DNA of 64,000 nucleotides from Puccinia triticina (Eukaryota > Basidiomycota > Pucciniomycetes > Pucciniales > Pucciniaceae), in the NCBI RefSeq assembly GCF_026914185.1, contig NC_070571.1, positions 3,224,001 through 3,288,000 on the forward strand. Reading direction: 5' to 3'. Both the position numbers and the translations under genes were made by a program. Of this stretch, positions 1 through 10,170 are shown one piece after another. The notes beneath the pieces were generated by a model, which ran no database searches, was not told the origin of the DNA, and was given only the letters and a program-made list of their open reading frames with translations. Each line of letters opens with the position of its first letter. The first letter of the stretch is position 1.

Positions 1-224
1 GTAGTACAGTGGAGCTGACCAATTAGCCAGCTTTGTCAAGGATCCCTTTGGACACATTCATGACTTATCGGCCATCTACTTGGCTGAGGAACTCTGTTTT
101 CAAGGGTTTCAATGACAGAAGCCTCTTACTCAGGCTGTTTTATTTATTTTTTTAAAAAAAGAAATCACATATCCGTATGAGAAGTTTTTGGCATCAGATT
201 GGAAAACAAAGTAGCAGAAATAGG

Positions 225-1310
225 TCACATTGATTGGGTGGAACTACGATATAATGACATTGGTAAAGAGGCTGGGAGCATGTAGCTTTCTACAACATTG
301 GATTTTTTATCCAGAGATAGTTCTGGACTTGTCTCACTGGCTGGCTTGCTAATGATAAACGCCTGAATACACATGGCCAACCAAGTAGAATTGTAATCCT
401 TAGTTGCAGCCAAGCAGCAATGAGCAAACTTGTGAGCTCGGAAGATGATGACACACACAGTGTCTGGAGAGAAGTGGATTGATTGACTGAAAGACAAACT
501 GGCCGTAGTCGACACAATGGCCTTTGGCTTCCAAGCCAATCTTGCCGGTTGATTTGAACCTAGGAGATATGATCCTGAATGATACAGGTGGCTTGACATC
601 TGAGTCTTCCTTTGTGTTCAGATGCTTGTTGCTGGTGTTCTTGTTCCAGAACCCCTGGGAAGGAAAGGCCAGTGGCAAGACTGGTCCAGTTGGGCCGCCA
701 AGCTTCCGGATTGTGTCACAAGTATTCTGCACAGCCACGTTGCCTAAACTTGTGAACGTATCCCCCAGAGCCTTCTTGCTCTCACCAAATCTTTGAGCAG
801 CTGTGTATACCCTTTGGGGTTAGTGGTGATCACGTCCTTGTTGTGATATTGGGGGAGAATGTCCAGATGAGCAGTGTCCTCAGACCACCCAATGGCCAAC
901 ATTATATTGGCCAAGGCCAGTGGAGCTGACAGATTCACAAACAGTTTGCAGGCCTGGATGAAGGCACAGAGGCAGTCAAGACCTTCCCTTTCAGCTGGAC
1001 TTAAGGTCAGGATTTTGAGAAGTTCAAGAACAAATATTATCTTTTGGTTTTTTTTGGTGGTAGCATGGACATAATCATAAGTGATGTCAAAAAGGTTTTG
1101 CTCTTGGAGCTGCTTGAGAGCCGCTTCATTTTCTTCTGACACTTCACCCTCTTCAGCTTCTTCTTCCTTTTCTATTCCCACGGCTTTCCCAACGGATCCA
1201 GACTTCCTGTTTAAGACCAAAAAAATGTTATCAGAGCGCAAGGTGCGGATATATTTGATGAGAATCCCGCTTGTCACTTGGAGTAAAAAAAAGCAAAAAA
1301 GAAAAATCAA
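225..1310 (-). pseudogene. Possible decayed gene, Sec63-like?
   Basis: The minus strand carries a 188-codon open frame (1310 to 744) with protein-like composition. It has an acidic Glu-rich stretch, then a helical region with the phrases LANIMLAIGW and DILPQYHNKDV, which faintly recall the helical Sec63/Brl segment of ER translocon Sec63. Further open pieces follow on the same strand but in other frames (738-400 and 599-225), so the coding sense breaks at least twice. No clean splice solution was found to join them. It may be a decayed copy, a mis-spliced real gene, or chance; the Sec63 link is a guess from short phrases only. Confidence 0.22.
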
Positions 1311-2401
1311 CCAAGATACTCAACAATGGCCGGCGGAAGTGGATTTGATGACATTTGGTGCGTAGCCTCCGTCATCTCAAGAAAGCAACAGTGAATATTA
1401 GAGAGCTAATAAACCACTGGACCGGGGGTTGCTGGGTGGAAAATTTACAGCATAAGCCTCAAGAACAGGCGCTTGAAATGTACACTCAAGCTGGGTGTGG
1501 GTTGTAGGACTGAGTCAACAAGCATGAGCAGATAAACCTGATTTTAGGCAGGGGCGAGGGAGGGGGGAGTCTCAGCAGGATCTGGTGGATTTTGGGCTTT
1601 TGAAACATTATTAATTCAGTGATCAAGACAAAGCATTGGAAAAGCAACACCAAGGCACTCACAACATCTGTATACCACTGCAGGACAATCCCCCAAAAAC
1701 CAAATTAACTGGAGATCCATCCACATTGACTGACCTGGTTTGAGATCATGATGCTTACATTTGCTTTGCTGAGCACAAAATCAGACCAGAATGTCCCCGC
1801 GGGAAAGGGGGGTGGGATAATGCATGACCTGCTCATGATACAACCCGGCTAGCAAGCCGCTGAACCAAAAACTGTTGACAGGTGTCACAATCCGGGCAAT
1901 GAGGGAAAAAACATACTGCACATGGAAAACAGGCATAACCAAGGATGGTCTGTGTTCCGACAAGAGGTTGTACGTAGGTTTTTTGAATGCTGATCAAGGA
2001 GTTCAGATGTCAATAAATTCACTTGCAGGCTTCAATCATTGTGTTTGGTAGAAATCATGTTCTTGTGGGTTGGCGGGCCAGCTGCAAGTCAAGGAATGAA
2101 GCCAAAAGATCAGTATTTGACACCCAAGGCTCTTACAATGAGGCGTGAACATTGAGTTTATCAAACTTTTAGGTCTTCCCGTTGCTCCACCGGTATGTAG
2201 CAGCAAAAGTCCATCACCTTTGCACAGCGCCTGAGTCTTCTTCCTGGACTGGACAGTCTGGCGGTAAGAAGCGGTGAACCGCCGCTGAGCTCTATTGCAC
2301 CAACGTCAAGTTGAAGTGAGAGGAAGGCCGGGCGAGTCAAAAGCGTCCAGCGTTGGTTGGAGCTGGGAGCTGAGCCACTAGCCCAATCACCAATGACAAT
2401 G
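1311..2401. other. Intergenic, nothing recognised
   Basis: No open frame longer than 60 codons with protein-like composition, no RNA gene and no repeat end was recognised before the LTR element begins. Confidence 0.5.
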
Positions 2402-2406
2402 CTGGT

Positions 2407-2918
2407 TGTCAGGGGTGGTCTCTATAGTGACTCACCGCTGAATGATAACTGAAGGATGTATATAGCGTGAGGCTACGGATCCTTCAAAGTAAAGGTGATA
2501 AACTGAAGAGTGAGCAGTATGAGTAGGCGAAATAACAAAAGAGGTGAAGGATTTAGAGAAGGAAGTGGAGAAGGAAGTGAAAAAGAAAGGATAAAGAGGG
2601 AAAAAGCTCATTCTATTTAAGCCCCTATCACGACTAGTAGCCGTAATCTTGTTGGGCTTGGTAAATTACCTGGCAAAGGTAATCATCCTCCAAATAAGCT
2701 GGGGAATCCTCCTAAGCGGAGAGGATCCCTAATTAAACACTCTGGTTGCTTCGGACCTAGTGTTGCAAGCAAGCGCGTGCTTTTCCGGAAGGGAGTGTTT
2801 TCCTTGAAAGGATTAAATTAATCCCTATTGGGAATACTCTCTTCCAATCTATTCCTTTTGAAGTCTTATGGCGCAGTTGAGGAGTGGAGGTACCTCCTCA
2901 ACACGCTCAAGGCTGACA
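2407..2918 (-). repeat. 3' LTR of the Ty3 element (512 bp)
   Basis: This is a direct repeat of 6775-7230 with perfect TGTCAG/CTGACA terminal inverted hexamers. It keeps about 56 bp after TTTAAGCCCCTA that are absent from the other LTR. The stop codon of the integrase ORF (2907-2909) lies inside this LTR. Confidence 0.92.
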
Positions 2919-4289
2919 TTCGCCCACACAAAAAAGGATGGCTCTGACGCCAGATTTATCCTTTGAGCGTTTTCTTGCTCTAAATTTACGTAGTAAAACA
3001 TCTGCTCTGGGGATTTTGTCCTTAGGTAACCATTGATCCGTATCTGCGGATCGTTTTCTAAATCTAGTAAGATAAAGTCTACAATCTTGTCCGTTTACTC
3101 TGGTAAGTTTTTTGTCAAGAATCATGGATGGGACATTACTAGGTTCTTCTTTGACAAATGGTGGCAGAGAAGGCGTGATAGCCGTTTCTCTTTCTTCAAT
3201 GTCTGCGGGTTTTCTATATTTCTTCACCAAGCTAATAGGGAATGTGGGGTCTTTTTGGTCAAATCCTTCCGTGAGTATGACTTCCACGGCGTTGTGCCCA
3301 TGGAAACTCTTGACTACAAAGGGTCCCACAAAGGCATCTTTAAGTTTCCTGGAGCCTCCTAGGTTTGTGAAATTAACTGTGGAGATTAGTACCAAGTCTC
3401 CGATTTTCAAATTGTGATCTTTGTGCAAACAATCCCACCTGTCCTTGTTGTATGCTACTGCTTCGGCTACACTTCTACTTGCTTTAGCTTTGGCTTTAAT
3501 CATCATTTCTTGGAAGCTTGAAGCTGAAGGGTGTACCTGTACAGTATGACTTAATAGCATATCTTTGGGCATTTTAGGCGCCCAACCTCTCTCCAGTTCA
3601 AATGGAGATAAGCCTGTCATTGAATCCTTACTTGAATTATAGGTGTACTCTAATGCTGGGAGCAATGAAACCCAGTCATGGGTATAGCCTTCTGTGTCTT
3701 TGAATTGCAACCCACATGCGCAATATCTCCTAATCATGTCTTCTAGCCTTTGAATCATACGCTCTGCTAAGCCATCTGTTTGAGGATGAAAAGTGGTGGA
3801 GAACGCAAGTTTAGTTCCTAATATATTGAATATATTCTTCCAAAATTTGGAAGTAAACTTTGGGTCTCTATTGCTGATAATCACTTGAGGGCAGCCTACG
3901 TTGCTTACAATGTGATTCCAGAACAAAAGCGCTACCTCCATTGCAATATTATCTTTGTGACAGGGCCGGTCCACCTCACTCTCTTGTTCTTCCTTTTCTG
4001 GGTCTTCTTCAGCATCTCCTACGTTATTAATTCTTGCGGGACAGCTCCTTGATGTGTGACCCGTTTTATGACAGGAGTAGCACTTGATGTCTGAATCTGA
4101 CTTAGTCTGTTTCTCTTTTCCGTCAGTCTTGGGCGTGGATTTATCTCCGCTTGAGACTGCTGGACTATGTTGTCTCCTGCCTAGGCGTGTCTTGTCTACT
4201 ATATCTTCTAGCATGTTAATGAGTGCGCTCATGTCTGCTTTGGTGGAACTCATTGCTGTTTTTGCTGCATACTCAACCTCTTGGTCCAT
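2907..4289 (-). CDS. Gag zinc knuckle fused to integrase C-terminal half
   Basis: 460 codons. Residues about 1-105 are the end of Gag with a CCHC zinc knuckle ([15 protein letters not shown]-x2-C-x4-H-x4-C). From about residue 106 (PCHKD...) the sequence is the second half of a Ty3 integrase: the region that normally holds the second catalytic Asp (here SNRDPKFTS instead of the usual SDRD) and the region with the catalytic Glu (GLAERMIQ). Next comes the basic C-terminal domain and a chromodomain-like tail ([17 protein letters not shown]). Protease, RT, RNase H and the first half of integrase have been deleted in frame. The second Asp appears replaced by Asn, so integrase activity is not expected. 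The frame matches the upstream gag, separated by one TGA. Confidence 0.85.
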   Translation of the reverse strand: MDQEVEYAAKTAMSSTKADMSALINMLEDIVDKTRLGRRQHSPAVSSGDKSTPKTDGKEKQTKSDSDIKCYSCHKTGHTSRSCPARINNVGDAEEDPEKEEQESEVDRPCHKDNIAMEVALLFWNHIVSNVGCPQVIISNRDPKFTSKFWKNIFNILGTKLAFSTTFHPQTDGLAERMIQRLEDMIRRYCACGLQFKDTEGYTHDWVSLLPALEYTYNSSKDSMTGLSPFELERGWAPKMPKDMLLSHTVQVHPSASSFQEMMIKAKAKASRSVAEAVAYNKDRWDCLHKDHNLKIGDLVLISTVNFTNLGGSRKLKDAFVGPFVVKSFHGHNAVEVILTEGFDQKDPTFPISLVKKYRKPADIEERETAITPSLPPFVKEEPSNVPSMILDKKLTRVNGQDCRLYLTRFRKRSADTDQWLPKDKIPRADVLLRKFRARKRSKDKSGVRAILFCVGECQP

Positions 4290-4301
4290 GAGTCCTAGAA
4301 A

Positions 4302-5915
4302 TCAGAAGTTAATAGATTGTTGCAATAGGTTGGGCTCAAACGCTTTCAATCTTCTGCACTGTCTAGTCACCCAGGATGAGACAGGTTTCTCTTGAGCTAC
4401 TGTAAGTTCGGCTCTTACTTCTGCTCCATCTTCCCTAAGCTGACACAATAGTCTGTCTAGTTTGGTACTGACAGCTGAGAAATCTTTTCTATGCGCTTCA
4501 TCTAACTCCTCCAACAATTTTTTGAATGTATCTTCCGTTATTACTGTTGCTGTTCTTGATTTGACTGCTTCTGTCAGGTGCTTAATCTCTTGCAAGATGC
4601 CAAAGAGCATGACATTGCTATTGCTAGGCTCTCCTCTTGGCTCATATTCTTCTCTAGAAGAGTTTCCCTTGGATCTATGATCTCCCGGAGTTGGTATTCC
4701 GTCTCTTCCGTTATCATGACTGAGAGCCGTGATTTCAGCAGCTAACGTCTCTACTCTGTTGCTAAGGTTTTGCACTTCATGGGCTACTTGGAATTGATCC
4801 AAGTTGTTAATTATAGAAGATAGGGACTCAATTTTCCCTCTGAGTGTTTGAACCACATTTACTAGCTTGTCATCTTTAGCAGATGCTATGGCAGATACCT
4901 CTTTAGTAAGATTGTGTGCCTGATTTTCCACTTTGGCTCTGAAACTTTTATGTATCTCCATTAAGTCTTCTTTGAAGGTGAGTTTGTTAAACTCGCATTC
5001 ACAACCCTTACTGGATTTTTTCTCCGGGACTTTTGAGGTTAAATTAGTGATTAATTTCAAAAGGTCCTTGATTTGTTTGTGGTGGGATCCACTTTGTAAA
5101 GACAAGGAGCTACAAGTATTGCTAACGTTAGTGATAGCTTTCTGAAAGGATGTTTGTATTGTCAATAGATTTCTTAACTAAATTAGTGAGTGGAAGGGTT
5201 ATCTCTCTATGAGAGGATTATAAAGAAGACTCGAACTGAGAGGAAATAAAAGGACGAAGGGAATCAAGGACAATAACGCTATTCCCATCTATAATCCCTT
5301 CTACCTTGTTGAAAAAGATGGAGAAGACCTTCTTCGCGTCAACGTCGAGCTCGGGACGACTCGTCCAGATGCTGATAAGCTCCTTGTATGGTCCTGGACA
5401 TTCTGAATAGCTCCGAGTACACCTCTTGACAATGTTGCTGCCTTCCTCCCATCCTCCCGTGTCCTCGAGGTGGATCCCCCAGGTTTTGCTGAGCTGGAGC
5501 TCTCCCAACTGGTTGAGCTGCCGGGCGGTTGGTTCCCTGTTGGTGGTAGGGATGTGGGCGCGGTTGGAAGGTCTGCGGAACTCTGTTCTGGTTGATCAAA
5601 AAGGGATTCCACCCTCCCATCAAAAGTGGAAGAACTTCTTGACCTATCAGTTTCTCCAGGCTGCGGTGCGAGTCCAGTGCTTGTCTCCTGAGGACCTCCA
5701 TGCTTTGTAAGCTCCCTCCCGCTACTGCCAAGAGGTATTTCTCCTTGCATGCTTTGTGGGTCTGCATCAGAAACTCGACCTCCGGAGGCCAGTTTTGGCG
5801 TAGGCATCTTACTTGAGACTTGCTTAAACTCCCCTGCTGGGACCAGGGTTGGTTGGGCGGATCTGGTAGATGAAGCCCTTGAAACCTGTTCAGATTTTTC
5901 TGATTTAGGAGGCAT
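4302..5915 (-). pseudogene. Ty3 gag, broken by frameshifts and stops
   Basis: Gag begins at the Met at 5915 (MPPKSEKSEQ...), 24 bp after the leader ORF ends. It is a Ser/Pro/Thr-rich, low-complexity N-terminus. The frame closes at 5301 while a neighbouring frame (5508-5218) continues with capsid-like sequence ending PFISSQFESSL. The original frame resumes at about 5165 as a 287-codon helical, coiled-coil-rich stretch and is cut by TGA at 4302-4304, just before the zinc-knuckle ORF in the same frame. At least two frameshifts and one nonsense change are needed to explain this. The TGA is followed by TTT, not the CTA of known readthrough sites, so mutation is more likely than recoding. Confidence 0.7.
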
Positions 5916-5938
5916 GGTAAAAAAGATTATATGTTTTA

Positions 5939-6352
5939 CTAACTGATCTCTATAATGTCAGAGTCTTTGTCTTGCTCACGGACAGGAGCGGTCTGAACAG
6001 GGTCTCTGTTAGGTTTATCTGAGAGGAATCTGTTCAAGATGTCCGACTGAGCTGGTTCTGCTTGACGGGGTTCAGGGGTCTGGACTGTTATTCTGTTCCC
6101 CTTATCCAAAGCTGGTGCGGATGTGGCCGTGAGGAGAGGTAAGATGTGGGAATCCTCTGCAGCTATATGAGTATTGACTCTCAGTGGAGCAGTCTGTCCT
6201 TGGGGTCTGAAGGTCTCCGCAAAGACATTTTCAATACTCTGAGAATCCTCTGAATGGTCAGTGACGCTGGTGGAGAGTGGGGGGGCAGCGTTAGGATTCT
6301 CCCTAGGTCCGATGAGCGGGAAAAATTTGTGTAAAGAAGGTTGTCTAGCCAC
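5939..6352 (-). CDS. Leader ORF of Ty3 element with N-terminal PIP-box
   Basis: An intact 137-codon frame upstream of gag and in a different frame from it. It starts MARQPSLHKFFPLI, which fits the PCNA-interacting PIP-box Q-x-x-[ILM]-x-x-[FY]-[FY] exactly (Gln4, Leu7, Phe10, Phe11) and sits at the very N-terminus, as in DNA ligase I. The rest is acidic, Pro/Thr-rich and apparently disordered, ending in an acidic tail (DKDSDIIEIS). There is no nucleic-acid-binding or enzymatic motif. Position between the 5' LTR leader and gag makes it a candidate accessory protein of this element family. The PIP call is by motif only. Confidence 0.55.
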   Translation of the reverse strand: MARQPSLHKFFPLIGPRENPNAAPPLSTSVTDHSEDSQSIENVFAETFRPQGQTAPLRVNTHIAAEDSHILPLLTATSAPALDKGNRITVQTPEPRQAEPAQSDILNRFLSDKPNRDPVQTAPVREQDKDSDIIEIS

Positions 6353-6774
6353 TGAATTTCAATGTTAGTATTGGTTCTCCTTAGGCTCAAAATAAGCTCA
6401 GCTTACTGGTGGTCTAAAGGATAGTTTCTGATTGAGACTCAAACTTGTCTTTGCTATTTGGTAGATCTAATGCAGTTGTATACAACAATCAGTGATTCTT
6501 CTCGTAGTCTTATCCTTAACAGGACTCTGGTTATGAGGAATGAAATTTTGCAGCGCACGAGGTTTGGTATGAAGATATTGGCGATAATCTTCTTTGTCTA
6601 AATCAAAAAGATCTTAGATAAACAACAGCTAAATCGAGTGATTCTAGTGCGAGCTTCCAAATCAGACGATCTTGGTAAGTCCAAGTTTGAGGATCTAACA
6701 ACCGCACAAGTAGATAAGGAAAAAGTAAAAAAGAAAATGATCTTGGGTGAAGAGTTCCCAATGAGGCCCCCAAA
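6353..6774 (-). other. 5' leader of the Ty3 element
   Basis: This is an untranslated leader between the 5' LTR and the first ORF of the element. No further motif was recognised. Confidence 0.6.
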
Positions 6775-7230
6775 TGTCAGGGGTGGTCTCTATAGTGACT
6801 CACCACTGAATGATAACTAAAGGATGTATATAGCGTGAGGCTACAGATCCTTCAAAATAAAGGTGATAGACTGAAGAGTGAGGAGTATGAGTAGGCAAAA
6901 TAACAAAAGAGGTGAAGGATTTAGAGAAGGAAGTGGAGAAGGAAGTGAAGAAGAAAGGATAAAGAGGGAAGAAGCTCATTCTATTTAAGCCCCTACATCC
7001 TTGAAATAAGCTGGGGAATCCTCCTAAGCGGAGAGGATCCCTAATTAAACACTTTGGTCGCTTTGGACCTAGTGTTGCAAGCAAGAGCGTGCTTTTCTGG
7101 AAGGGAGTTTTTTCCTCAAAAGGATTACATTAATCCCTGTTGGGAATACTCTCTTCCAATCTATTCCTTTTGCAGTCTTATGGCTTAGTGGAGGAGTGGA
7201 GGTACTCTCTCAACACTCTCAAGGCTGGCA
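6775..7230 (-). repeat. 5' LTR of the Ty3 element (456 bp)
   Basis: This LTR differs from its partner by scattered substitutions and by one deletion of about 56 bp around 6990, where left-LTR sequence ahead of AATAAGCTGGGGAATC is missing. Since LTRs are identical at insertion, the element is not recent. The primer-binding region just inside (below 6775) reads TTTGGGGGCCTCATTGG on the minus strand; I could not assign a tRNA. Confidence 0.92.
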
Positions 7231-7235
7231 CTGGT

Positions 7236-7828
7236 GGAAGGGCACAGCGACCATCGTATCCACAACAGCACTGCTTATCCACCCAATTGAATCAACTGTA
7301 CAATACCCTTTATCAATCTATCCCTTGGCGCAACCTCCCCTAGTGGCAGTCCTGTAGGTACATCCTGGCAAGTAGTTTTTATGCCTACAATTGCCGACAA
7401 GATCTGTGGTTAGTATCTCTTCACCCTTGCTTTTTATCATGAAAAGCTGAACCTTGCCTTACAGACAAATTCCTCCAGATCACAGAAACCCATATCAATA
7501 AAGTCATCTCTTCTCTTGTTGAGAAGATCTCCCATAGCAACAAAGGTGAGTACATACTTATTTTATTTGTTTGTACATAAAACTTGAACATCTGGCTTAC
7601 TTTTTTGCTTTTCTTATGTTTATTCCCCTTTGTAATTAACAATAAAATGCTGTACACCTTTACCCATTCCGCCATAGTGGTGCTTTTTGGTGAGTAATCA
7701 TTTTTTCTGTACACTACTCTGTCAAATACTAACAAAAAATTGGGAGAAAAGTAAACAAGAGCATTGTATCTTGGGACTCTGTTGCTGCACTGGCACTACA
7801 ATTCAAACAGATGGTGGTACAAGACCTA
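7236..7828. other. Intergenic, nothing recognised
   Basis: Short scattered open frames only; the stretch leads into the minisatellite. Confidence 0.5.
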
Positions 7829-9423
7829 AGCACACTCCAGCACACTCCGTCTTTAGGAGTGTGCCAAAGCACACTCCGTCTTTAGGAGTGTGCCAAAGCA
7901 CACTCCGTTTTTAGGAGTGTGCCAAAGCACACTCCGTTTTTAGGAGTGTGCCAAAGCACACTCCGTTTTTAGGAGTGTGCCAAAGCACACTCCGTTTTTA
8001 GGAGTGTGCTTTGGCACACTCCGTTTTTAGGAGTGTGCCAAAGCACACTCCGTTTTTAGGAGTGTGCCAAAGCACACTCCGTTTTTAGGAGTGTGCCAAA
8101 GCACACTCCGTTTTTAGGAGTGTGCCAAAGCACACTCCGTTTTTAGGAGTGTGCCAAAGCACACTCCGTTTTTAGGAGTGTGCCAAAGCACACTCCGTTT
8201 TTAGGAGTGTGCCAAAGCACACTCCGTTTTTAGGAGTGTGCCAAAGCACACTCCGTTTTTAGGAGTGTGCCAAAGCACACTCCGTTTTTAGGAGTGTGCC
8301 AAAGCACACTCCGTTTTTAGGAGTGTGCCAAAGCACACTCCGTTTTTAGGAGTGTGCCAAAGCACACTCCGTTTTTAGGAGTGTGCCAAAGCACACTCCG
8401 TTTTTAGGAGTGTGCCAAAGCACACTCCGTTTTTAGGAGTGTGCCAAAGCACACTCCGTTTTTAGGAGTGTGCCAAAGCACACTCCGTTTTTAGGAGTGT
8501 GCCAAAGCACACTCCGTTTTTAGGAGTGTGCCAAAGCACACTCCGTTTTTAGGAGTGTGCCAAAGCACACTCCGTTTTTAGGAGTGTGCCAAAGCACACT
8601 CCGTTTTTAGGAGTGTGCCAAAGCACACTCCGTTTTTAGGAGTGTGCCAAAGCACACTCCGTTTTTAGGAGTGTGCCAAAGCACACTCCGTTTTTAGGAG
8701 TGTGCCAAAGCACACTCCGTTTTTAGGAGTGTGCCAAAGCACACTCCGTTTTTAGGAGTGTGCCAAAGCACACTCCGTTTTTAGGAGTGTGCCAAAGCAC
8801 ACTCCGTTTTTAGGAGTGTGCCAAAGCACACTCCGTTTTTAGGAGTGTGCCAAAGCACACTCCGTTTTTAGGAGTGTGCCAAAGCACACTCCGTTTTTAG
8901 GAGTGTGCCAAAGCACACTCCGTTCTAGGAGTGTGCCAAAGCACACTCCGTTCTAGGAGTGTGCCAAAGCACACTCCGTTCTAGGAGTGTGCCAAAGCAC
9001 ACTCCGTTCTAGGAGTGTGCCAAAGCACACTCCGTTCTAGGAGTGTGCCAAAGCACACTCCGTTCTAGGAGTGTGCCAAAGCACACTCCGTTCTAGGAGT
9101 GTGCCAAAGCACACTCCGTTCTAGGAGTGTGCCAAAGCACACTCCGTTCTAGGAGTGTGCCAAAGCACACTCCGTTCTAGGAGTGTGCCAAAGCACACTC
9201 CGTTCTAAGAGTGTGCCAAAGCACACTCTGTTCTAGGAGTGTGCCAAAGCACACTCCGTTCTAGGAGTGTGCCAAAGCACACTCCGTTCTAGGAGTGTGC
9301 CAAAGCACACTCCGTCCTAGGAGTGTGCAAAAGCACACTTTGTTCTAGGAGTGTGCCAAAGCACACTCCGTCCTAGGAGTGTGCAAAAGCACACTTTGTT
9401 CTAGGAGTGTGCCAAAGCACACA
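7829..9423. repeat. Hairpin minisatellite, 28-29 bp unit, about 55 copies
   Basis: The tandem unit is built around GGAGTGTGC-CAAA-GCACACTCC, a perfect 9-bp stem with a 4-nt loop, joined by a short linker. The linker is GTCTTTA in the first units, GTTTTTA (29-bp period) to about 8930, then GTTCTA or GTCCTA (28-bp period) to the end. One unit at 8001-8022 has the loop inverted (CTTTGG instead of CCAAAG). Blocks of identical linkers point to local amplification rather than random mixing. No coding sense. Confidence 0.95.
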
Positions 9424-9989
9424 AGCCGCCCAAATTTGCCCCTCAGTGCACCCTGCTTGAAGCTTCACAGTGGAGCTAGGATGCCGGCTGTTAACTTAGG
9501 TAAGTTATCCGTTCTCTCAGACATGTTGCACATCTACACATACAGGAAAAGTCTCCCCGCGGGCTTGAACTCACAACCTGACTACTTTTTCACCCAAAAA
9601 ATTCTGGAAGTGCCTCTCTGTTTGTGCCTAGGTTATCTGGCCAGGGTGTTTCTTTTTAGTGGCTACACCACACTATATCACTGGGTACTCTGTGGGGGTG
9701 GAATCTTGGGTCAGTATGCCGACCAGCAGTTGCCCGGTATATGTCCAAAGGGATTTTTCTCCATCCTTGAAACAAAGAGCAAAAAAAAATCATGTACACA
9801 TACAATGTACATACATGTGTGAACAAAAAGGGCAGTCCCTTTCCTCTTTCTCACCAACTTACACATATTCCAAATTTTTTTTCCCCTCCATCCTTCCCAG
9901 ATGCCCCTCAATCTCAATAGAAGAGGCAGTGCTTGCAGGCGCAATCTGATCCTCCAACGCATTGTCAAGAGCAGCTCGCCGTTTGTACA
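9424..9989. other. Unique spacer between two minisatellite arrays
   Basis: No gene was recognised. The open frames here run into repeat units on either side and are judged to be chance. Confidence 0.5.
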
Positions 9990-10170
9990 AGTGTGCCAAA
10001 GCACAATCTGTTGAAGGAGTGTGCCAAAGCACACTCCGTTGTAGGAGTGTGCCAAAGCACACTCCATTGTAGGAGTGTGCCAAAGCACACTCTGTTGTAG
10101 GAGTGTGCCAAAGCACACTCTGTTGTAGGAGTGTGCCAAAGCACACTCCGTTGTAGGGGTGTGCCAAAGC
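9990..10170. repeat. Second minisatellite array, TTGTA linker, about 7 copies
   Basis: The hairpin core is the same as in the large array 570 bp upstream, but the linker is GTTGTA and the period 28 bp. It has more variants (GCACAATCTG, GGGGTGTG) than the main array. Confidence 0.92.

Larger units (their letters stand above)
2407..7230 (-). mobile_element. Ty3/gypsy chromovirus-type LTR element, internally deleted
   Basis: The element is bounded by two long terminal repeats starting TGTCAG and ending CTGACA (left) or CTGGCA (right). It is flanked by the 5-bp direct repeat CTGGT at 2402-2406 and 7231-7235, so both insertion ends are preserved. Genes read on the minus strand, so 6775-7230 is the 5' LTR. 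From 5' to 3' the interior holds a leader ORF with a PIP-box, a frame-broken gag, and a Gag zinc-knuckle region joined directly to the integrase C-terminal half. Protease, reverse transcriptase and RNase H are missing, so it is non-autonomous. At 4.8 kb it is shorter than a full Ty3 element. Confidence 0.9.

Noticed and set aside
2919..2945. Polypurine tract of the Ty3 element
   Set aside because: The minus strand next to the 3' LTR reads GTGTGGGCGAA, which is not clearly purine-only; not annotated.
4302..4304. Programmed readthrough at the gag TGA of the Ty3 element
   Set aside because: The following bases are TTT rather than a known readthrough context, and gag already has frameshifts upstream.
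7829..9423. CRISPR array
   Set aside because: The units are directly abutting with no unique spacers, and the genome is eukaryotic.
9560..9600. tRNA-like GAGTTCAAGCCC on the minus strand
   Set aside because: There is no A-box at proper distance and no cloverleaf.
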